From Pseudocercospora fijiensis CIRAD86 (lineage: Eukaryota; Ascomycota; Dothideomycetes; Mycosphaerellales; Mycosphaerellaceae): 64,000 nt of DNA. The translations under genes and the position numbers were made by a program. Positions within the stretch are counted from its first letter, which is position 1. Every line of letters starts with the position of its first letter. Below, piece by piece: positions 22,972-35,169 of this stretch. The notes under the pieces were generated by a model. That model ran no database searches and had not been told where the DNA came from. It worked only from the letters and a program-made list of their open reading frames with translations. The DNA is taken from assembly GCF_000340215.1 (NCBI RefSeq), contig NW_006921553.1, positions 301,470 through 365,469 of the forward strand, in the 5' to 3' direction.

Positions 22972-24278
22972 TCTATACTTCCTAGTCTATTAGTTTTAAG
23001 ACTTCAACTGCCGGCAGGCCGTCTAAAGTTACTATAAACGACGAAACTTTAACTAGGTCTCGTAGATTTCTATCTAGGTAAGCGCTACTAACGGTATAGT
23101 TACTAATAGCCGATAGCTTCGGATCTCCGGGGATATATATAATTTATACGGAGAGGTATAAATTACTTATAGCGACTATACTTTTAATAGGTAACTAGTA
23201 TTCCCTAGAATATTATAGTAAGCGTAAAAGATCGCGAATAGGGTCTCTAGACTTTTATATATAATAGTATAGCGACTTATTTTACTTAGTACGATACTAA
23301 GAGGGTACTACGAATAAGAAAGGGCTAGATAGGCCCTACGAGACGAGCTTTTAGATATTAGAACTATTTGCTAGAATTGTTCTAGATACCTTAGCTATCC
23401 TCTTACTCGAGTATCTATAATATAATCCTCTTAAGAACTATATCGCTAGAGTACGATAGTAAGTACTAAAGCTTGTCTTAGACTAGGTAATACTTTTCGT
23501 ACGACCTCCCTACGATATTACGTTATAGAGCTCGTTTTACTAGCAGAATTTCTTTTTCTAAACGGAGATAGGGTATACAATCTTTATTAGCTATTTCTAG
23601 TTATAGAGTTAGGAGCGAGGAAAGATATATACTCTTCTGTTAATAAGAAGTTCGTAAGCGATAGTTTCTAACTCTACTAGGCATTTATCTTCTAAACGAT
23701 AGTAGACTTTAGTATTTTAATCCCGTTAGACTAAGATATAAGAAAATCCTATAGGCTCTAATTATAGGCGTATATTATCTACTAGAAACGAAGTTTCCGA
23801 AGCTTCGACTAGTATATAACTATCTCGGTATTCGATTAAATAATAAATACGACTTTTTATAGCTTGTAATCTCTTTACCTTTACGATTATATAAAGCGGC
23901 CCTATTAGTAGTAGTTTAGAAAAAAAACCGGGAGATCTAGGTATTATCTAACGGAGATAAGATTTAAGATAAGATTCAAATAGTAGTATCTATATACTTA
24001 TTAGTACCTATCCGTATTAAACCGTTCTTTAGTAGTATAGAGAGTTCTTAGGTAACTTCTACTATACGAGTATCCGTACTAAAGGAGCTAGTATTATACT
24101 ACTAGTAAGAATTTCTACTATAATTAATACTATAGTAATAAAGGAGAGAGTAGGAGAACCCGTATAAGGTATACTAGATAAACGACTAGTGCCTTTTAGT
24201 ATATCTATATCCTAGACTTAAAGTATACAATCTTATAAGGTTATTAGCTAATAATCTAGGAAATATCGCCTAGCTACC
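22972..24278 (+). other. unassigned RIP-mutated coding-like sequence, right half
   Basis: Continuation of the locus at 1-1232 after removal of Gypsy-1. A plus-strand frame with RIP-type stops is readable from about 22975 to 23900. I recognise no domain. An older repeat is likely because it was mutated as heavily as the named elements. Confidence 0.3.
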
Positions 24279-24464
24279 TATAAAGGGCTACGCCCTAGGT
24301 AGAAGATACTAGCCTTAGGCATTCGGCCTATATAATCTAACCTACCGCTTAGCGTATAGCGTACCCTATAGAACTATTCGGATTTACGTAGATAGACCTA
24401 GCTCCTTATCGAACCTATTAAGTCCTATATCTAGTATCTACGTACGCGTTGCTTCTCTATAATA
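24279..24464 (+). repeat. TRIM-like element, left terminal repeat
   Basis: Shares GGGCTACGCCCTAGGTAGAAG and TACGTACGCGTT blocks with 24959-25138. It is a few bases longer because of a small indel near CTAGTATC. Confidence 0.75.
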
Positions 24465-24958
24465 TTAGGTTTGATTATTATTATAGAAAACGTAGGGCTT
24501 CGTTAGGAACCCGAGTAAGACGTCTAGAGGAATGCTATCCCTATCCTACTTAGTACTAGAGATATCTAGGGAAGAAATTTATCGCGCCTTCGAAAGTCTC
24601 TATACTAGGTAATAAACGATAGAAGCCGAGCTATAGGCTACTCGCTCCGCGCTCTATTACGCGGAGTTATCTCGTTAGGCTAGGTCTACCGATAATAATA
24701 TAATATAAAACTAGCCTATAAACGAAATTCTAAAAGGGCTCCTAGAAAGCCTCTTAGCTACTAGCTAAAGTATAATAGCGTTACGCGAATAGAAACTACT
24801 ATTATAGAACGGAAAGACTAAGTCGTTCCGAGACTACCTACTATAACTAAGGAGCTTATACCGGGTTCGCTCTAAACTAAAACCGATGCTCTCTAAGGAT
24901 ACTAGAATAACGAGGGGTATTCTATTCCTACGGAAGAGCGAGAGGAGGACGGGGATAA

Positions 24959-25138
24959 TATAAAGAGCTACGCCCTAGGTAGAAGGTACTAGCCTTAGGT
25001 ATTCGGCCTATACGATTCTAACCTACCGCTTAGCGCTTAGCGTACTATATAAAACTATTTAGATCTACGTAGATAGACTTAGCTCCTAATCGTACCTATT
25101 AAGTCTTATATCTACGTACGCGTTACTTCCCCGTAATA
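24959..25138 (+). repeat. TRIM-like element, right terminal repeat
   Basis: Matches 24279-24464. Differences are mainly transitions plus one duplicated TTAGCGC and a short deletion. Confidence 0.75.
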
Positions 25139-25899
25139 AGTGCCTTAGTCTCCTAGAAATAAGCTTCTTACCCTTTATATATATAGTTCAAAGTAGTATT
25201 CTTAGGACCTTATTATTATATATATAGTCTCTTTTTTCTCTATTAACTCTATATACCTAGCTCTTCTACTCTCTTAGTACCTAGATATCTAAATACCTTA
25301 TATATTTACTTAAGTAGAAGCTTTCTTAGTAGTAGTAGACGTATAGAGCAACGAGCTATTGTATATACTAATAGTAGGAGTTAGAATAGGTATCTAAGCG
25401 GCTTATTATCTAAGTCAACTAGCTACTTAGTTAGTCGTAGTGCCTTATCTACTTTACTTATAATATTAAAGAAGGGAATTCTATAGTTTAGCCTAACTAA
25501 CCTAACTAGTAGTTTCTACTATAGGCTATATAGGGTATTATCAATTTCTTAGTACTAAAATCCTCGCTAGAAGAAGAGAGTACCTCCTACGATATTAGTA
25601 TAGAAGTTAGGAATATATAAGTACTCTCTTAGTTTAATCTATAGGGGATTGCTACTAATAGCTATAATAGTAAAGGATACTATCCCGATAGCTACGACCT
25701 TGTTATAACTAGTACTAGTTGCTATAGTTAAAGATACTAGTAATAAAGATAGTATAAAGTTAAAGCGGCCTAGATAGTTAAGAATATTCTAGTTCGAGCC
25801 CCTATTATATATTAAGCTACTTAATAGGTTCTACTCTAATAAAGCTACTATACTAAGATAGGTAGTAGGCCCGGCTATACCGGCAAATTATAGTATATT

Positions 25900-27100
25900 A
25901 GAGTATAAGAAGCAAGGTAGGGAGAGCTTATCTAGTATAGAATCCTCGCTCTCTAGTCTATAGTATTCCTAAGGAATTATAATAGCTAGTAGGTCTTTAA
26001 AGAACTTAGCCTGTCTTAAGTAGACGCCCTTGTTCTTACGTAGGTAGCTCTTAAAGTACTTTACCTTACCTATTTACTTATTGTCTTTATCCTTCTCTTT
26101 AACCTATTTATATAGGCGGTAGTTTAATTTGCCGTAATTCTTATATGCCTTCTTTTTACTTATACTAGTAACGTTAGCGTATATCTTTAGTATATAGTTG
26201 CTACTATTACTACGGGCCTTGTTCTTACTAGTCTTTTTACTATTACTAGTAGCTTATAAAGCGGTATTAGCTTTACCTATTTCTACGTCTAATATAATAC
26301 TAAAAGAAGACCCCTTCTTAGTAGAAGTACCTAGTATATTACAGGTATAGTTTTGTACTCTACTAACTAGGTAGAGGAAGTAATTAGTATTAGGCGAGGC
26401 CTAATATATTATAGAGAGCCCCTTCCTATAAATTTTAGCTATATCTGTTACTACTAGATAGAGATAGACTACTATACTATCTAGCTCTATATTTTAAACG
26501 CGTTTTGATATCTTATATAAGTTAAGCTACTCTTTATAATACTGCTTAGGGTCCTTAACCTATTTAGTACTTATTAGGCGGTATAATTCCTTAGTATTAC
26601 TATTAAGTATATAGAGCAAGCTTGTTCTTTAGACGTTCGAGAATTATATATAGTACTAGTACTACTATATTATTGTTCTCTATAATCTCTAAATAGTAGC
26701 GTACGTCTACGATAAGAGCTAGGTATTCGATAGATTTATTACGTACTAACGCAAATCGGTTAACTTCTGCTAACTAGCCCTTAGAGATATCTATAGCTAT
26801 CTTAACCCCTTACTAAAAAAAGAGTTAACTAGTATACGAGCTATATCTAGTATAGGGCTTAGAAGTTATACTAGCTCTTCTAGTTTATTCGAATAGGGAT
26901 TAGCGTATCTTAAGGTCTCGTACCTAGTTAGATATATCTTAGTTTATTCTAGCTAGCGGTCGTAGCCGTCTAGTTATCGAAGAGTAATATATTTAGTACC
27001 GCCGAGGCGACTAGCTAATAGTAGAGCTGTTATTAAAGACATACTAATATTAGTAATCTTATAGACGATTATAGAAGCTTAATTAAGTAGTTCTTAGTAC
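25900..27100 (-). pseudogene. gag: Copia-like gag, RIP-inactivated
   Basis: The minus-strand frame starts near 27043 with a readable MSLITALLLASRLGG stretch and continues for about 200 codons with TAG stops in place of Trp/Gln. A well-preserved run, ALVRNKSIEYLALIVDVRYY and beyond, lies at 26640-26760. No zinc knuckle is visible in the mutated downstream part, which becomes hard to follow below about 26400. The same frame start is repeated at 57539-57700 and its middle at 44170-44319. Confidence 0.5.
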
Positions 27101-27190
27101 CGTTAAGACTATCGATTATTAGGGATCTCGTAAAAATTCTTTCCTACTATAGAAGTCTCTAATACTACGGATTAAATCCGGGCTTATAAC

Positions 27191-27361
27191 TATTACGTAT
27201 AGCGTAGTAGATTATTTACGTAATACTATATTACCGGCGGTTTAAAATAGCTTTATTAATTGCCTCTATTCTATCTATTCTATAGTCTATTCTATAGTAT
27301 AAAAATCCTTTATATACTAAGAAGTTATATAATAGTTATAGAAATAAGCTAACGCGTTATA
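27191..27361 (-). repeat. Copia-like LTR (fragment copy)
   Basis: Plus-strand TATTACGTATAGCGTAGTAG to GCGTTATA. It matches 35968-36137 over its whole length and includes the CTATTCTATAG internal tandem (27268-27300). Confidence 0.85.
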
Positions 27362-27599
27362 TCTATAAGGAAAGCCTAATACTAGTTTTCTTAGTATAAA
27401 TATATAAGTAACGAATATATTTCTAATTCGAAGAAGGAAGTAGTATAGTTAGAAGATCTAGCGTACTAGATTTCGGCCTCTATTATAGTATAATAATATA
27501 CCTATATATAACAATTTCTAGATTAGAATACGTAACGAGATAAATATAATTAGTTCTATATATACTAGTACGATAATCCGTCTCTTTAAATATAGGCAA

Positions 27600-28860
27600 T
27601 AAAAACAGGCGAAGATAGCAGCGAACAATTAGAGACGAAGGGAAGACAGTTAAGAAGGAAGGGAGGACGAATAGAAAGCACTATATACTAAGGCAGAGGA
27701 GGTACTAAAGGCGGAAGATAGAAGAACCCCTAAGAGGGCATATAGGATAATAATCTTAGAACTCCTTAGAGGACTGAAAGCAATCTATAACTAGGCAAGC
27801 TACGTAATCACAAGGGTAGCTAATATAGTCGTAGTAAAGATTACGAAGAAACAATAGGAGATAAGCCTAAACTACCGCACCTAGGCAGCAGTAGCTAGTT
27901 AGGAAGCGCCAAAACCCCCGAGGACAGTAGTTAGAGTCTACATTACGGACCTATAGGAGCAAAAGGAAATTTAAGGACTTATAGGGAAAGAGATTGTAGA
28001 AAGAATTACAGTTAAAGAGGTAATTGGGGCTAGGAACGAAGGTAAAGGGGTAATTAAGCTGTTTATAGCATAAGAGTAGGACAAAAAGAAGCTAGAAACA
28101 CAAAAAGAATAGACAACTAAGATAGGGAAAACAGTAAAGGTCTCCTAACAGCAATTTATAATTATAGCCTATAGTATAATAAGAAGCTTTAAGGAAGAAT
28201 AGGATATTAAGAGCCTATAGAGACAAAACTAAGCTACATGCTTAGGCCTAAAGATCACAAAAGTAGTATAAATCAAAAGGAAAATCGAAGAGACTAAGAA
28301 GCAGTCTTCCCTAATTATCTAGATAGGGAGTATAGAGCAAGCTAATATAGTACTAGACTAGGGATTATTCTAGGACTTTAAAAGATTAGAAACAGAGATA
28401 TATAGAAGCAACTATAGGATAATGCAGTGCTTCAAATGTTAGCACTATAGACACTTAGTAGCTAAGTATACAAAAACAACTAACACCTACTCCTATTATA
28501 TAGGGGATTACTAGGTCAAAGAATGCAAAGCATATAAGGGAGAAGCAAGATATATATACTATACTAAAAGACACCCCTCTTAGGCGAAGGAATGCCTAGT
28601 AAGAATATAGGCAGCTAGGAAGGCAAAGGAAGCTAGAATCAATACACTAAAAAGATATATAATAAGCTAGGGTAGCTAGGTATAGAAGCAACCTAGCTAA
28701 GTACTACAAAAGAGGTCTAGACAAGATAATAGGTTCACATTTAGGGCTTTACTAGCACAAGAGAGTTACTAGCAACTAGGGAGACTAAGATACCTTAATA
28801 TTATAGGAAAGGAAGCAGGGTAGACAAAGCTTAGTTAAATACTAGTCTAAAGTGAAGGAA
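27600..28860 (+). pseudogene. LINE ORF1: RNA-binding gag-like protein with CCHC knuckles
   Basis: Nucleocapsid-like protein that would bind element RNA. The plus-strand frame begins within the first 100 bases; its start is uncertain. The first 800 bases are Lys/Glu-rich with a probable coiled coil. Three zinc-knuckle units follow at about 28429-28470, 28480-28520 and 28545-28600. The first reads CFKC-x4-H-x4 with the last Cys changed to Tyr, and the others show the same TGT to TAT loss. Three knuckles in ORF1 fit Tad-clade LINEs. Stops are TAG, explained by CAG and TGG codons. Confidence 0.8.
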
Positions 28861-28909
28861 GACTAAAGGAAAACTTATAGGGAAATGATATAGATAAAAC
28901 CTAATAAAC

Positions 28910-31900
28910 ATTGCAACATTACTAAACATTATATAGTACAATATTAATAAGAGCAAAGACAAGGTATAGAGGAGCTTCCTTTAAGCACTAAACCTAAAAG
29001 AACATTACATTATTACAATCTAAGAGCCCTAGCTCAACCTATATATAAAGAGACTAGCAATAGTCAAAGACCTAAGATACTACCTAATTATCTATAACTA
29101 GGGAGCCCTAAGGACATGCATCTATATTAGTAAGGAGATAGATATAGAAACCTAGCAGGCTATACTATAGGAAGATAGGGACCTAATATTAGTTTAAGTA
29201 GAGACATCCTAAGGCATACTCTAAGTCTACTATATATACAACCCACTACTAGACTTAAGAAGCAGTACCTAACTGAAAACCCTAGAAAGACTACCTAGAG
29301 TTATCTAGGGGAACACCTACTAAATCCTACTTAGGGATTTCAACCTCTACTACCCCCTCTAGGGCTTAGACTTTACCCTAGCTTACTACTTCCTAGTAGG
29401 AAGACTAATTAATATATTAGAGAGGGAAGGAATAGAAATTGTTACCCTAAAGGGACTAATTACTTAGGAGGCAAGAGGAAGCAGTAGTATACTAGACCTA
29501 TACTTTGCATTATATTAGATTAGGAACAGGATTATAAGATGCAGGATTAACTAGGAACTAGAAGAATTATTAGACTACTTCCCGGTACAGATTAAGCTAA
29601 ATGTCTAAGCTAATTAGGAAAGGGAACTAGAGGAGAAGCTCAACTAGAAAGGTGCCTAATAGGGCAGGATTAGGGAGGAACTAGAAAGGGACCTAAAACT
29701 AGAGGAACTCTTAATAAAGCACCTACTAAGGCTAGAGGACATTAATAAGGCAGTAGAAGAACTAATAGGAATCCTAAAACAGGTAGCTAGAAAGCATACC
29801 CTAACAAAGAAACATTCACTATACTAGCAACTATACTAGACTAGTAAGTATATAAGGAAGGTTAAAGTAGTAAGGAAGGCTAGGAGGCAGTAGATACAAA
29901 CCTATACCTAGGAAGCATAGGACAACTATAATAAAGCCTACTAGGAAAAGAAGATCTAGATTAAGAAAGATAAGATACAAGAATAGAGATCTATAATAGG
30001 AATAATTACAAAGAAACTAGAGGAGATATAGAGGATAGCTAAATAGGTAAAGAGACCTAAATAGGATAAGGATATACTACTACAATTCCCGGACATTATA
30101 GACCAATAAGGACAAATATAGACTATAATAGAAGGGAAAGCAAGAGCCCTAGGCTAATACTTCTTCTATAGAAAAGTATAAGTAGACCTATTAGATATAA
30201 AGGAGACAGAACAAGAGACTCTACTACTAGGTATACTAAGAGACACCTAGGTTAAACCCGAAACCATTGAAAGGATCCTAAAGAACATTCTAGGCAATAA
30301 GGTACTAGGAGAAGATAAGATCTATAACAAACTTCTAAAAGTATATAGGAAGGGGCTAGCCCTAGTACTAGCTAATATCTTTTTATAAAGCCTAGCACTA
30401 GGACACTACCTAAGACTATTTAGGAAGTCCCTAATAGTAGTGCTAAGAAAGCCCTAGAAGGAAGACTATATATAGCTTAAGGCCTATAGACTAATAGCCC
30501 TACTTAATATAATAGGCAAGGTACTAGAAAAAATTGTCGCTAAAAGGCTAATAACCTTTGCCGAGGAAAGGAACATCCTTCCTAAAGGCTAGATAGGAGG
30601 AAGAAAGAAGAGGTCAACACTAATAGCTATAGAACTAATTATAGAATAGATTAAGCATATCTAGCACTATAGTCAAAACTAGGTAGTAATACTCCTCTCC
30701 CTTAATATCTTAGGAGCCTTTAACAATATCTCCTATAAAAGGCTCCTATATATACTTAAATAGAAAGCTATACTAAACTAGATAGTCCAATTTATCTAGT
30801 CCTTCCTATAGGAAAGATCAATATAGCTTATTCTAGGCAAATTCAAATTAGACCTAATACTAACTGAAAAGGGAATTCCCTAAGGATTAATACTCTCCCT
30901 AATCCTCTTCCTTATCTTTATAGTAGACCTACTCCTACTCCTAGAATCAAAAAACACATTAGCATTAGGATTTATAGATAATACAAACATCCTAGCCTAG
31001 TCTAAGACAATAGAAACCAACTGCAAGATCCTAGAAGAGAAGCACTAGGAGTATAAAAAATAGGTAAGGAGGTATAGAGCAAAATTCGCCCTAGAAAAGT
31101 ACTAACTTATCTACTTTAGTAAGGCTAAATCAACCTATAATATAAAGCAATCAATCACTATCTAAGGCTTTAAAACCTAACTATTAGTAGAGCTTAGGGT
31201 ACTAGGGATCTAGCTAGATCTAAAACTGAATTAGGGACTATAAGTAAAGAAGGTAAAGCAGAGGGCAGACGCTAATATGCAATCCATTAATAGGCTTATA
31301 GCCTCTATATAGGGGGCTATATTCGAGAAAGCTAAAGTTATATATAAAGCAATTATCAAACTAGCAATACTATATAGAGCACAGATATAGACAGCCTAGG
31401 AGAAAACACTAAAGAGGATTGAGCAACTAGTTAGCAGGTCCTAAACCTAAAGCCTAAAGAAAATCCTAGGAGTATACAAAACTATACTAACAAGGGTAGT
31501 AGAAATAGAATTAGGGATCCTACTAGTTAAACAATACTTCAAGGGACTAAGACACTAATATGCAGTAAAGTTAATAGAATACCTAGCCTAATAGACTATC
31601 TAAAAGGCACTAGACAAGATAAAAGCTTAGTGTATTAGGACTAGGAGGCGAGACAGACTATAAATGACTCCCTAGAAAGTTAAAGACCTAGAGTAATATA
31701 GAGTCTTAACAAGAGAAATGCTAGAGAAAGAGCTTTAGGGACTAAATATAAGGCTAAAGGAAGACAAGCTAAAGGGAGAGAAACAAAGCCTAGTAGAGTC
31801 AATTACTAGATACCTATAGGAGCAGGAATAGAACAAAACACAAGTTAGACTAGGAACCCTAAAGGTACTAATCAAATTTAGTCAATACAACTACTAGCTC

Positions 31901-32400
31901 TATAAAGACCTAAATAGGGCCGAGGCAAGTCTAGCTATCTAAATCAGATCTGAATACATTAGACTTAGATCTTACCTATTTAGAAGAAACGTCCTAGGAA
32001 TTGAAAGTAGAGCTTGCTAATATAGCTACTAATCTTAGAACCCTAAGCATATACTACTAGTCTACCCTCAATAGTTAGAAGGCAGAAGTAATTAGAGACT
32101 AAAAGCAATAGAAAGGGAATACGACAAGCTAATCTAGAGCAAAGAAGACCTAAAGAGGATAGTAAAGTAGATTATTAAATAGGGATTTGTACAACAATTC
32201 GTACTAGTAAGGGAAACTAAGGAGTAGATAAGAAGGAGGGAAGAAGAGGGGGAAAGAAGGGCAGGGCAGTAGGCAAGGTAGTTAGAGGGTAACAACTATA
32301 ATACTAGTGCACCCTAGAGGAAGGAAAACAAGGAAACGAGGAAGATCAACACTTATAAATAGGACAGGAGGGAGGTTTTTACTAACTAAGTTAGTTTCCT
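28910..32400 (+). pseudogene. LINE ORF2: endonuclease, reverse transcriptase
   Basis: Would nick DNA and copy the RNA at the nick. An APE-type endonuclease domain lies at about 28910-29590; a readable INKSK start, a GALRTCIYIS stretch and the RDFNLYY catalytic block near 29335 are visible. A long helical linker runs to about 30200. RT spans 30230-31170, with KAYRLIALLN (30480), a GAFNNISY block near 30718, GIPQGL-like sequence at 30870 and the catalytic box FIDNTNIL (FxDD with D to N) at 30968. A C-terminal Cys/His motif relic (CxC-x-H-x-C type) lies at 32015-32075. Nearly all stops are TAG, and many Pro codons read Leu (CCA to CTA). Confidence 0.88.
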
Positions 32401-32493
32401 ACCCAAAATAATACATAGAAACAGACCTACATAGGCCGAAAGGCACTACAACAGGCAAATGAAATATCTATCTATATATACTAGTACGATAAT

Positions 32494-34780
32494 TATAGTA
32501 CTATAGTAGAGTATATAGATTATCGTTACTAAGCTACGGTATAGATTCTAAAGCTTAGTAACAAGCGCTTACAAACCGGATTAACTAGTAATACGAACTT
32601 CTATACTAACCTATAATAACTAAATAACTCCTAGGATACAATTAGAAGCGCTATATATAATTAAAGTATATACCTTAACTAAGGACGCCTTATTTAACCT
32701 AATTATACTAATAAAAGTAGCTAGTTTAATTAAATAGGGCTAGATTTAGCGTAATACTAACGGACGGTAATAAGGCGAAGCCAATCTACGATTTCGCGGC
32801 TACGAACCCTTGCTCGTATCCGAGATTTCGTTATCTAAGAGCGAGTCTCCGAGTCTCCTATTGTCTATTTGAAAATGCTAAGAACACAATGCAATCGAAC
32901 AATCTATAAGCTACTACGGCGCAACGATAACTCCGTATAGCTAATAAAACCGCTAAGAAGCAGAAAATCTTCCCGTAGCGGCGCTTCTATATCTAAGACT
33001 GCCTTGTACGCGCGCCTACTACCGACCGTCGTAGTTCTACCGTAGAGAAGCTAACTTAGCGAAGTAAAAGCCGGGACTATTATATATATAGAGAAGCTAG
33101 AAGAGGAGGCATAACGGTAGGGTATTGCATTTCTATATCGGGGCGCTAAATTACAGCTACGGGCCGGAAAGTATACCTACTATACCGAGACACTCTAAAA
33201 AGTACAAACTTAGTACGTAAAATGCCTATATATGTGTAGGAAGCTTTAAAAAAAAGTTATAGAGTACGTAGTATAAATATTAGTACGATCGAAACGGATG
33301 CTATAGCTAGCGCTCTAGAGTTCTTTTATATACTAAATATTTTAGTAGGCCTATCTTCGAAGTTGCTATTAGAACGATGCTATACTATACTATATACCGC
33401 GTCTATTCTATGCCCTCCCTACCTGTTCCTGTCTACCGCAAATTATAGTTTTAGTATTGTATAGGTACCGTATCTAGGGAGAGAGCATTGTACGATACTA
33501 CTTCGTTACTAGCTAATGCAAACCTTAAAGTTAGTCCGCCGACTCGATATAACTCTCGTCGTCCTCGGTCTTATGCTTCCGATACTTACGGCCCGCTATT
33601 TAGCCCTAAAAGTCCTCGGTAATGCATAGAATTGCGTACTTAACTTATAAATACCGAATATGTTACCCTAGATTAAGATTAATTCGAGGCTCCGGCTATA
33701 GGTATACAAGCTAGGCGCTAGCTATAAGAATATCCTTAACAGTAACGCCTATTCTCCGTTGCTAAGCTAGGATTAACTTAATCTGTAGTTCAAAGAGATT
33801 ATTAGTGCTATACAAGGCTGCGATAGAGGAGAAAAGCTTGAGAGTCGTCTCTAGTTCGGGATATTAAAGCGTAAGGAATACTACGTTTTGTAGTCCCGGC
33901 TATTTTTGTTTTAATGTTACTACAACTGTAGTCCTAACGCATTGCGATAGTTATAATAACAAGCGTACGTCTTCCTCTAGATAATAGGGTTTAGGATGCT
34001 AGAAGCGTAGGCTACGTAGACTAGGCGGAGTATAGTAGCAACTATTAATATTTCGGAATGCTATACTATATACTAAGTAGCATCGTGCTACGGCCGCTAT
34101 CTACTAGTAGTACTCTAAGGCAATTTATAGGTATAGACAAGAACATATATCGCATCGTAGTACAAAGACTAATTAAATCCAAGCAAATGCTAAGTTAATA
34201 GCTACTATCGATTCTATATACTATACGCTTAATATAACTACAATGCCGATCGAGGACGCTAATTTGTACTAATTCCGTCTCCCTTTTTCTCTACCTCTGC
34301 CTCCGGTAGAGTCGGCGACGGGTCTAAGGCAATGCATTTGCTACGACTGCTATAGATAGGCTAGTTAGGATAGACAGGCCGATAAAGTAATCTAAGGCCT
34401 AAATCGGCTACTCTATAATTGCCTTATATATACCTAGGGCGTACGCGTAACTAGCTTTACCGCGTCGGACGATAGCGTAGCCGCTACTAGACTTTGCTAC
34501 CTAACTATAAAGCTTACTAACTTCTTGCACTTACTACTACGAAACCTATCGGCGATCTAGGAGGATATATAGGTCCGAGTTTAAGTAGCTAGTATAACGT
34601 AAGCAAGCAAGCTATTATAGAACTTATATTCTAGGAAATAGGGAGGAGAAGCTCGAGACTTACGGAGGCGTACTAGTAGGAGGACTATAGTAGTAAGTGT
34701 ATAGAACACCGCTATAGAGAGTAGGACTCCGCTATAGAGGATTTAGATAGTAACAGTCTAGCAGTTATTAGCCGGTATCG
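32494..34780 (+). other. unassigned, lightly mutated coding-like region
   Basis: No family recognised. The stretch keeps noticeably more CpA/TpG than the gypsy elements. Plus-strand frames are fairly long, for example 33125-33520 and 34130-34780 (the latter rich in Leu/Arg/Ser), with TAG/TAA interruptions. A minus-strand frame across 33950-34560 is about equally plausible, so I leave the strand open. It continues after the short hAT at 35170-35967. It may be an old host gene or an older repeat. Confidence 0.3.
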
Positions 34781-34788
34781 GTAGCGGC

Positions 34789-35161
34789 TAGACCCCGCAG
34801 TAGTTCGGGTTAGGTTGGTTTAGTTTGCTAAGCCGAAATTCTAGTTTAGTTTGGTTTAGTTTGCTAAGAAACTAGTGCACGGACCGGTTTGCCGGCTACG
34901 TGCCGGCTACGGACAAAAACCTATCCTAAAACACGTCTAAACAGCCCGAAACACGGATGCAATCGTATAGCGTATACAATATAGGGCCCCCGTCGCGTAC
35001 CGGACTCGTTCCGAGGTCGTTATATATCGTCGCAGTTTCCTCGGAAACTAGCTTAGACTAGCGGGGCAAAAAACCAAACCGGAACCAAACCGGAGGGATA
35101 CCGCTAAGAAACCAAACTATATACGTTTAGTAGTTCGGAAACCGAACTACTACGGGGTCTA
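34789..35161. mobile_element. short non-autonomous hAT element (MITE), 373 bp
   Basis: The ends TAGACCCCGCAGTAGTTCGG and its inverted partner (one mismatch) match the hAT-1 termini. A perfect 8-bp duplication, GTAGCGGC, flanks it at 34781-34788 and 35162-35169. It includes the subterminal GGTTAGTTTGCTAAG-like direct repeats and two GCCGGCTACG motifs and encodes nothing. It retains many CpA and TpG, including GTGCACGG, and so has largely escaped RIP. It was probably mobilised in trans by an hAT-1-type transposase. Confidence 0.93.
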
Positions 35162-35169
35162 GTAGCGGC

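Larger units (their letters stand above)
24279..25138 (+). mobile_element. short LTR-flanked element (TRIM-like), about 860 bp
   Basis: Direct repeats at 24279-24464 and 24959-25138 begin TATAAAG (TGTA before RIP) and end AATA (ACA before RIP). The purine-rich AGAGGAGGACGGGGATAA sits right before the second repeat, in the place of a polypurine tract. The 494-bp interior holds a short coding-like stretch (24720-24950) that could be a gag remnant, and there is no room for pol. No target duplication is visible (CTACC against AGTGC), so the pair may have recombined or the ends may be slightly off. A plain duplicated fragment is the alternative. Confidence 0.6.
25139..27361 (-). mobile_element. 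Copia-like LTR retrotransposon, 5' fragment on the minus strand
   Basis: Starting at the right and reading minus, there is a 171-bp LTR (27361 to 27191), then a TTATAAGCCCGGATT primer-binding-site region, then a gag frame. The LTR and the gag start are repeated at 57927-57539 and part of the LTR again at 35968-36137, which shows that this is one family. No second LTR is found on the left, and no pol is recognisable before 25139, where the TRIM-like element abuts it. The copy is therefore truncated or recombined. Copia-type assignment rests on gag character and family structure, so it is provisional. Confidence 0.6.
27578..32470 (+). mobile_element. full-length Tad-like LINE retrotransposon
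   Basis: A 23-bp perfect duplication, starting TCTATATATACTAGTACG, flanks the element at 27555-27577 and 32471-32493. This is the long, variable duplication expected of target-primed reverse transcription. Inside are a gag-like ORF1 with three CCHC knuckles and an ORF2 with endonuclease, RT and a C-terminal Cys/His motif. No LTRs are present. The 3' end has no long poly(A). It keeps many more CpA/TpG than its neighbours, and its broken codons are almost all TAG. It is probably full length, 4.9 kb. Confidence 0.9.
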
